Assembly: GCA_007124075.1 (NCBI GenBank)
Contig: SLFV01000358.1
Location: 1 to 7,691, forward strand
Direction: 5' to 3'
DNA from: Roseimaritima sp.
Lineage (GTDB): Bacteria; Planctomycetota; Planctomycetia; Pirellulales; Pirellulaceae
DNA: 7,691 nt
Shown here: positions 1-5,200 of the stretch, piece by piece
How positions within the stretch are numbered: the stretch's first letter is position 1
How the letters are laid out: every line of letters begins with the position of its first letter
Translations under genes and position numbers: made by a program
Notes under the pieces: model-generated
What the model saw: the letters and a program-made list of their open reading frames with translations, nothing else
Databases searched by the model: none
Told to the model about the DNA's origin: nothing

Positions 1-203
1 ACGATCAAATTTGCCGCTGCGGAGCTCTTTGGCAAAAACTTCACATCGATTTCACCTGCATCCATGGCCTGAAAAAATTCGACTTTCCGTGGCTCTTGCG
101 GTTCGGGTCGTTCTGCCATTGCCGTTTGGTGTGCGACGCCCAGCATCAGTACGGCAAGGATCAAGAGCCAAGGAGTCGAAAGTGGAAGGTAGCGAACAGA
201 CAT
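1..203 (-). CDS. Secreted protein of unknown function, N-terminal part (cut by left edge)
   Basis: Reading the minus strand from ATG 203-201 gives 67 complete codons that stay open to the window edge, so the C-terminus is missing. The first 30 residues form a signal peptide: a short polar start with one Arg, a hydrophobic core (WLLILAVLMLGVA) and a likely signal peptidase I site after TAMA. The mature part begins acidic and proline-rich (ERPEPQEPRK), followed by VEFFQAMDAGEIDVKFLPKS. That last stretch resembles a family of exported planctomycete proteins of unknown function that I remember having an 'AGxIDVKFIPK' element followed by a small beta-rich domain; this is from memory. The start is well supported by AGGA 7 nt upstream. 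It is downstream of, and on the same strand as, the DUF1559 gene, about 300 bp away, so an operon is possible but not shown. Gene identity is confident; function is unknown. Confidence 0.8.
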   Translation of the reverse strand, partial: MSVRYLPLSTPWLLILAVLMLGVAHQTAMAERPEPQEPRKVEFFQAMDAGEIDVKFLPKSSAAANLI

Positions 204-210
204 CGTCGTT

Positions 211-214
211 TCCT
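211..214 (-). promoter_or_regulatory. Ribosome binding site of the left-edge secreted protein
   Basis: The minus strand reads AGGAAACGACG directly before ATG 203. AGGA is a good Shine-Dalgarno core at 7 nt spacing. It fixes the start and supports this edge-truncated frame as a real gene. Confidence 0.65.
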
Positions 215-273
215 AGCTGGCCAAGCGAACGTAGAGGAGGAAAGTTTTTTGAAAGCGGAGGGCTGAACGCTCG

Positions 274-399
274 TTAACGCAGACCGCCGATACGGACGTA
301 CCGGCCATCTCCGACAACTACCCCGGCGATACCCACAACGTAGAACCAGCCGAGATTCAGGCTTTTGTCAGCCGCTTGTCGAAGCAGTTGAGAAACCAT
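274..399 (-). CDS. Possible small protein, 41 aa, unknown
   Basis: A minus-strand ORF runs from ATG 399-397 to TAA 276-274. Its product starts MVSQLLRQAADKSLNLGWFY, continues as a Gly/Val-rich segment (VVGIAGVVVG) and ends DGRYVRIGGLR. The middle could be one short membrane-associated or glycine-zipper-like helix. The codons look reasonably coding: Tyr, Phe and Ile all end in C. AGG lies 4 nt before the ATG, which is too close for a strong ribosome site. The same frame is open all the way back to the stop of the DUF1559 gene (TAA 507-505), so the segment is an in-frame 3' continuation of that frame, separated by one stop codon. It could be a tiny gene between two same-strand genes or a chance open frame. 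I recognise no family. Confidence 0.3.
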   Translation of the reverse strand: MVSQLLRQAADKSLNLGWFYVVGIAGVVVGDGRYVRIGGLR

Positions 400-504
400 G
401 CAACCTGACCCGCTACTGAATAGCCTAGTCGCTTGATCGGGAAACGCCAAAAAAATATTTCCAATTGTGGCCTCGCTCGCTGAAAAACAATCCAGAACCG
501 AGAA

Positions 505-1527
505 TTAAGGCGAATAAGACGACACTTCCCCACCCGCCCGTGTGCCCATTGCACGCCAGGTGCCGGAGTCGATCGTTTCCGACACACTTCGCACCGACCC
601 GTCCATCATCAGCCCTTGGACGATTCCAGGATGGTAGGACCGTGACGGAATAATCCCGTAGGTCACTTCGGTTGGACTTCGCCCCTCCCGACTGCTGGAA
701 ACGGAAATGTTATGGACCCTCCCATCGCCGTCCGTATGAGGGATGACCGTGTTCGGTGTAAATAGGGTAGTGAACCCCGTGTGGATCGATCGTCCGCAGA
801 CCCACTCGGTATGGCCGTTCGTCGGGGACCACGCACCTCCCGAAACGCTGGCGGAAACCGCCTCCGGCAGCGTGGGAGGGGAGGTCGGCAGGTTTGTGTC
901 ATGGAACCTTGGCGTAAATGCTTGGACTTCGGCAATCGCAATCGTGTTGCTGAGACCATCCAGGAAATCGGCTGCACTGCGGCCTCGAATGGGGCTGAAA
1001 GCATTTCCCCCATCGGACCGGTTAATTGGATTGAAGATCAGATACTGACCAACGCTTAACGCGTAAGACAACGGGTAGTGCTGTGGATCGCCATCGCCAG
1101 AGAAACGTTGTCGATCATTGATGTCGCTTGGGCACAAAAACACCGGGATCCTCAATGCCGATACACCAAACGGCGGAAACGCTTCCCGATTACGCGGGGC
1201 GTGATAACCTACCGAAAAGTCAATAAGTTGATAGGAGTTTCCCTGCTCGATGAACGGCAGCAGCAGCGCCTGACCTGACCACGGCTGATTCTCGGCACCG
1301 CCGATCGGCATGCTGGAGGGGGCGAAAACGCGGTGGACCGATTCGTAATTGTGTAACGCCAGCCCCAATTGCTTGAGATTGTTCTGGCAACTCATCCGTC
1401 GGGCAGCCTCGCGGGCCGCTTGGACCGCAGGTAGCAGAAGCCCAACCAACATGCCAATGATGGCGATAACGACCAACAGTTCAATCAGAGTAAAAGCGGC
1501 ACGAGAGCTTCGCAGATAGATGCGCAT
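505..1527 (-). CDS. DUF1559 pseudopilin-like protein with H-x9-DG motif
   Basis: A complete 340-residue protein. Residues 1-11 are a short basic leader (MRIYLRSSRAA). Residues 12-35 are the class III/type IV prepilin-like hydrophobic helix, FTLIELLVVIAIIGMLVGLL then LPAV. Next comes the signature QAAREAARRMSCQNNLKQLGLALHNY (about 36-61), which is diagnostic of DUF1559. VFLCPSD is mid-protein, SNTIAIAEV follows, and the C-terminal H-x9-DG motif is H299 to D309-G310, followed by WRAMGTRAGGE. Length and order fit the family, which is very numerous in Planctomycetes. Such proteins are thought to be processed by a prepilin peptidase and exposed at or beyond the cytoplasmic membrane; their exact role is unsettled. 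The residue before Phe12, normally Gly, is Ala. ATG 1527 is preferred to the GTG two codons upstream because GGAAAG lies 8 nt from the ATG but only 2 nt from the GTG. Confidence 0.95.
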   Translation of the reverse strand: MRIYLRSSRAAFTLIELLVVIAIIGMLVGLLLPAVQAAREAARRMSCQNNLKQLGLALHNYESVHRVFAPSSMPIGGAENQPWSGQALLLPFIEQGNSYQLIDFSVGYHAPRNREAFPPFGVSALRIPVFLCPSDINDRQRFSGDGDPQHYPLSYALSVGQYLIFNPINRSDGGNAFSPIRGRSAADFLDGLSNTIAIAEVQAFTPRFHDTNLPTSPPTLPEAVSASVSGGAWSPTNGHTEWVCGRSIHTGFTTLFTPNTVIPHTDGDGRVHNISVSSSREGRSPTEVTYGIIPSRSYHPGIVQGLMMDGSVRSVSETIDSGTWRAMGTRAGGEVSSYSP

Positions 1528-1535
1528 GTTCACTA

Positions 1536-1541
1536 CTTTCC
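1536..1541 (-). promoter_or_regulatory. Ribosome binding site of the DUF1559 gene
   Basis: The minus strand reads GGAAAG, then 8 nt, then ATG 1527-1525. This spacing decides the start: the alternative GTG at 1533-1531 would sit only 2 nt from the same element. Confidence 0.6.
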
Positions 1542-1576
1542 GTTAATAAAGTGGATCTATTGCGCTCTGGACAACA

Positions 1577-1634
1577 TGGCTGGCTATGGCTGGCGATTGC
1601 TGATTTGGCTGGCGATTGCTGATTTGGCTGGCTA
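1577..1634. repeat. Short tandem repeat, two perfect 19-bp units flanked by a shared 10-mer
   Basis: The block is TGGCTGGCTA (1577-1586), then TGGCTGGCGATTGCTGATT twice (1587-1605 and 1606-1624), then TGGCTGGCTA again (1625-1634). Every unit begins with TGGCTGGC. It sits 50-107 nt upstream of the DUF1559 start, so it may lie in that gene's promoter or 5' leader. Slipped-strand duplication would explain it; a binding-site array is also possible. It does not look like CRISPR because there are no spacers. Confidence 0.85.
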
Positions 1635-1651
1635 AGGCAGAGGCGGTGTAC

Positions 1652-1666
1652 TGAGAATCAATCTCA
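1652..1666. promoter_or_regulatory. Fur-box-like palindrome
   Basis: TGAGAAT, a central C, then AATCTCA form a near-perfect 7-1-7 inverted repeat with one mismatched pair. It resembles the 7-1-7 Fur consensus TGATAAT-N-ATTATCA at 11 of 14 positions. It ends 125 nt upstream of the DUF1559 start and lies about 540 nt upstream of the polyketide synthase start. If functional it would most easily control the minus-strand gene. No experimental or comparative evidence is available here, and related regulators (Zur, PerR) bind similar sites. Confidence 0.35.
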
Positions 1667-1712
1667 TTAGCAGTAATTGTGCTGAGCCGTGAGTTCTTTG
1701 TCAATGGGTTTG

Positions 1713-1738
1713 GGCCGATCGCTGCCACAAAATCGGCC
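1713..1738. other. Inverted repeat, 7-bp perfect stem
   Basis: GGCCGAT (1713-1719) and ATCGGCC (1732-1738) are exact reverse complements around a 12-nt loop. No T run follows on either strand, so an intrinsic terminator is unlikely. It may be a protein-binding palindrome or simply chance. Confidence 0.4.
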
Positions 1739-2127
1739 AGCGCACTCGGCGGCCTCTGCTGCCCCGGACGGGGTAAGCATCGCTCAAGTCATCGCCACCC
1801 ACGTTGGCATTCGTGTGGAAAGAGCATGACCGCCAGCGCCCGATGGCAGCTTTGACACCAAGGTGGGGAAGAAAACCGGCGCAATCGTTATAGGCCCTGC
1901 GGTAGCAACGACTGGAATTCCCCCGTTGTCCAATGGTGGCTTCATGCGGCGGGACCGGAGCGTACCGACTCTCCTTTCCGTTCTGGCGAGTTAGAGTAGC
2001 TTTATCAGACGAAGGCCTGCGATGGCTGCTGAAATGGCGTCTGGACGTTGGACATTTCGAGATTCTTCCTCAAAAACATGGCCTTGGACGACTTGGAAAG
2101 TAAACTGCCAGTAAGATTAGGCCATCC

Positions 2128-2161
2128 TTCGACCCCACGCACATGAGTCGCAGGGGTCGAA
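2128..2161. other. Inverted repeat, 9-bp perfect stem, upstream of the polyketide synthase
   Basis: TTCGACCCC (2128-2136) and GGGGTCGAA (2153-2161) pair perfectly around a 16-nt loop. The hairpin ends 45 nt before the proposed GTG start. No T run follows, so it is not a standard terminator. It could be a regulatory stem in the leader or an operator. The stop codon in the synthase frame (TGA 2144-2146) lies in its loop. Confidence 0.5.
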
Positions 2162-2176
2162 TCTCGAGAAAAACTG

Positions 2177-2192
2177 TTTCGACATTGCGAAA
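2177..2192. other. Small inverted repeat just before the synthase start
   Basis: TTTCG (2177-2181) and CGAAA (2188-2192) flank 6 nt. It ends 14 nt before GTG 2207 and overlaps the only weak purine-rich stretch (GCGAAAGA) that might act as ribosome site. If it folds it could mask that site. The stem is short, so significance is low. Confidence 0.25.
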
Positions 2193-2206
2193 GATTATCC
2201 AATCCA

Positions 2207-5200
2207 GTGAATTCCCAAACACCGGCCATCTGTTGCGGTCATCTTGCGGATCTTTTGCGTTTTCAGGCATCCAACGCTAGTTCGGAGGCGGGTTATTTTT
2301 ACTTGGATGACCGGCTGGAGATCCAAGAACATCAGACCTACGCGATTTTGGATCAGCAGGCGCGGAGTATCTCCCGGCGGTTAATCGAAGCGGGGCACAT
2401 CGGCAAACGGGCGCTAATTCTATGCTCCCCGGGCAGCAGCTATCTGGCGTCGCTATTCGGGTGTTTGTACGCGGGGGTGGTAGCGGTTACGGCGTACCCA
2501 CCTCGTCCGCGTCGTAACGACGAGCGGTTGGAGACGGTCATTGCGGATTCACAGGCCAGTGTCGCACTGGTAGATGCCCAACTGCTGCAACGTCGGGATC
2601 AATTTTCGCGACAAGCATCACGGTTAAACGCGATTCCCTGGTTGGATGCCGATGCGATCCGAGCGGAATCTTCGTGGGAAAGCATCACTTTCGCAAACCT
2701 TGACCGAGACTCGTTGGCGATCTTGCAATACACATCAGGGTCGACCGCCAATCCGCGCGGGGTCCAACTGTCGCATCGCAATTTGATGCACAACTTGGCG
2801 ATCATTCAAGACGCGTTCGCGTTGCAGCAGGAGGAGACCTGCGGAGTTTGTTGGTTACCACCCTACCACGACATGGGTTTGATTGGCGGCCTGCTGCAAC
2901 CCTTGTTCATCGGCAAGTCTACCTACATTTTCTCCCCTGCGGCATTCATTCAACAACCGCTCCGTTGGCTGCAGGCGATCAGTCGTTACGGAGCAACCAT
3001 TAGCGGCGGGCCCAATTTCGCCTACGACTTGTGCGTCGACAGGGTTAGCGCAGAAGAAGCTGGCAAGCTGGACCTTTCCCGATGGGCATTGGCGTTCAAT
3101 GGGGCGGAGCCGATTTTGCCAGAGACCTTGCAACGTTTTGCAGCGAAGTTTGCCATCAGCGGTTTCCGTGCAGAGGCTTTTTTCCCTTGTTACGGGCTTG
3201 CCGAAGCGACACTGTTGGTTGCTGGCGGCCCCGCCAACCGCAAGCCGCGTGTCCATACGTTTTCCGATGATCGCCAACGGGTCAGTTGCGGCCGGGTCCC
3301 GTCGCCGGTCAAGGTCGTGATCGTTGACCCGAAGACTCGCCAGCGACGCGCTGATGGCTTGGAGGGCGAAATCTGGATTGCTGGCGAAAGCGTCAGCCGT
3401 GGCTATTGGAGGCACGAATCGGACAATTCGAACATGTTCGCGGCCCAAATTGAAGGCGATTCGCAGTGCTACCTCCGCAGTGGTGACTTGGGATATCTGC
3501 TTGATGGCGAACTGTATGTCAGCGGACGGTGCAAGGACCTGATCGTCTTGCGCGGACGCAACTTCCATCCACAGGACTTGGAAGCAGCCATTGATCGTTG
3601 TCACGATCACGCGGTCATTCATGGTTCGGTTGCTGTTGTGGTGCCATCGCCAGCGGATCAGAGGCCAAATCTGGTATTAATGCACGAGGTCGCACGCCAC
3701 ACCCCCGCATCGAAGTTTCCGACAATTGTGCAACGCATTCAACGGGAATTGGCTAACCAGTTTGAAATCCGTCCCGATTTGATCGCGCTTCTGCGGAGCG
3801 GATCGTTGCCACGGACTTCCAGCGGAAAACCGCGACGCTCTGAAGCCGCGAAAGACTTCATCGCGAATTCGCTCCGCCCGCTTTACCGCTGGCAGGCAAC
3901 ACACGACGCGGTCTCGTCAACCGCCAACCAGGTGTTTTCGGAGCCGTCCCCTACGAAACCCCAAACCATTGCCTGCGGGGCGGCTGAGACGGCGTTCTGC
4001 CAAGGCGAAGTTTCGACCGTTCCGTTGGACACGAACAGGACGTCAGCACAGCTTCAGAGTTGGCTGGCTGGTCGAATCGCGAAGCAAATGAACATGCCGA
4101 TTGAACAGGTCGACGTGCATGCCCCGTTTGCGGAATTTGGACTGGACAGCGTTAGTGCCGTTTTAATCGCGGGAGAAATGGAACAACAGATCGGCATCGC
4201 GCTACCCGCAACCTTGTTTTATGATTCGCCTAATATTGCAGCGGCCGCGCAAGCCGTCATCCAACTTCAGTGCGCGGCCGCCTGTAAACAGACGAAGGAT
4301 GAGCCGGAGCCCCCGAAGATTGAATCGCCAAATCCTCAACGCTGGGGGACGACGAATGCGGATCCCGGGGAACCGAAGCTGGACCATGGGGCAACCGGTG
4401 ATGGTTCTGCTCGTCACTGTTATCCGGAGATTGCAATCGTGGCAGCGGCATGTCGGCTGCCGGGCTGCGACACGCTTGATTCGTTTTGGCATTTGATTCA
4501 ATCCGGAAAGTCGGCCATTACCACGCCTCCGGCTGATAGACATGCACACGCATTCGCCCGCAAGCCGCTGGCAGGTTGGATTAAGGCGATCGACCAGTTT
4601 GATGCCGAATTGTTTGGTATCACGCCCAAGGAGGCGTGTTGGATCGATCCACAGCATCGCTTGCTACTGGAGACGATTTGGCAAGCATTGGAGAACGCGG
4701 GCTGGCCCCCCAACGCCATTCCCACAAGGAACACCGGGGTCTACGTAGGCATTTCCAGCAACGACTACTCGCGGGAAATGGTGCGTCGCGGGGTTTCGTT
4801 TCCACCCTACGGAGTAACGGGAAACGCGCTCAGCATGGCCGCTCACCGTATCTCGTACCAGCTTAATCTGACCGGCCCCAGCCTGGCGATTGATACCGCG
4901 TGCTCATCCTCCCTCGTCGCGGTCCATCAAGCGTGCCGCGCTTTGGAGACGGGTGACTGCCAAGCCGCGATCGTTGCGGGCGTGAACTTGATTCTGTCGG
5001 GGGACGTGACATCCGCTTTTGACGATGCCGGAATGCTGGCCGACGATGGATACTGTAAGTCATTTGACTCGCGGGCGGACGGTTATGTTCGCAGCGAGGG
5101 TTGCGTCGGCTTAGTGCTGAAGAAACTGTCGGATGCTCGACGCGACGGCGATCCAATTATGAGTGTCATTGTCGGCTCCGCGATCAATCAAGATGGGCGT

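Larger units (their letters stand above)
204..504. other. Intergenic gap between two minus-strand genes
   Basis: This stretch separates the DUF1559 stop (505) from the ATG of the secreted protein (203). Apart from the possible 41-aa ORF at 274-399 and the Shine-Dalgarno site near 211, I see no gene. A run of seven A on the plus strand near 450-456 becomes a T run on the minus strand, but it lacks a strong GC stem, so no terminator is called for the DUF1559 gene. Confidence 0.55.
1528..2206. other. Long intergenic region between divergent genes
   Basis: About 680 bp separate the DUF1559 gene (leftward) from the polyketide synthase (rightward). No ORF here has a recognisable product, a good ribosome site or a family-like pattern. 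Visible structure includes a tandem repeat at 1577-1634 and a Fur-box-like palindrome at 1652-1666. Hairpins occur at 1713-1738, at 1762-1773 (CCCC/GGGG), at 2128-2161 and at 2177-2192. One plus-strand frame is open at 1686-1826 and again at 1830-1991, split by TGA at 1827. It may be noise or the remains of a gene. Promoters for both flanking genes should lie here, but I could not find convincing -35/-10 pairs. Confidence 0.6.

Noticed and set aside
11..277. 88-codon plus-strand open frame at the left end
   Set aside because: It is antisense to the signal-peptide gene, which has a good Shine-Dalgarno site and a convincing leader sequence.
440..470. Possible intrinsic terminator of the DUF1559 gene
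   Set aside because: The T run on the minus strand is preceded only by a 3-bp CCA/TGG pairing, too weak for a terminator stem.
663..1013. Minus-strand open frame inside the DUF1559 gene
   Set aside because: It lies in another frame of a clear DUF1559 coding sequence and is a compositional shadow.
1577..1634. Possible CRISPR array
   Set aside because: The units are head-to-tail without unique spacers and there are only two full copies.
2147..2165. GGGGTCGAATC resembling a tRNA T-arm
   Set aside because: No matching acceptor, D or anticodon stems and no CCA end are found around it; the bases are explained by the 9-bp inverted repeat.
2005..2229. 74-codon minus-strand open frame upstream of the synthase
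   Set aside because: It spans both leader hairpins and overlaps the synthase start. It lacks a ribosome site and a recognisable family.
2855..3622. A 255-codon minus-strand open frame
   Set aside because: It is antisense to the core of the FAAL domain, whose conserved motifs are all in the plus frame. Its translation shows no family pattern; it is a shadow of codon bias.
4202..4657. Minus-strand open frame over the ACP-KS junction
   Set aside because: It overlaps the ACP and KS coding sequence on the opposite strand, is Arg/Pro/Cys-rich and has no recognisable domain.
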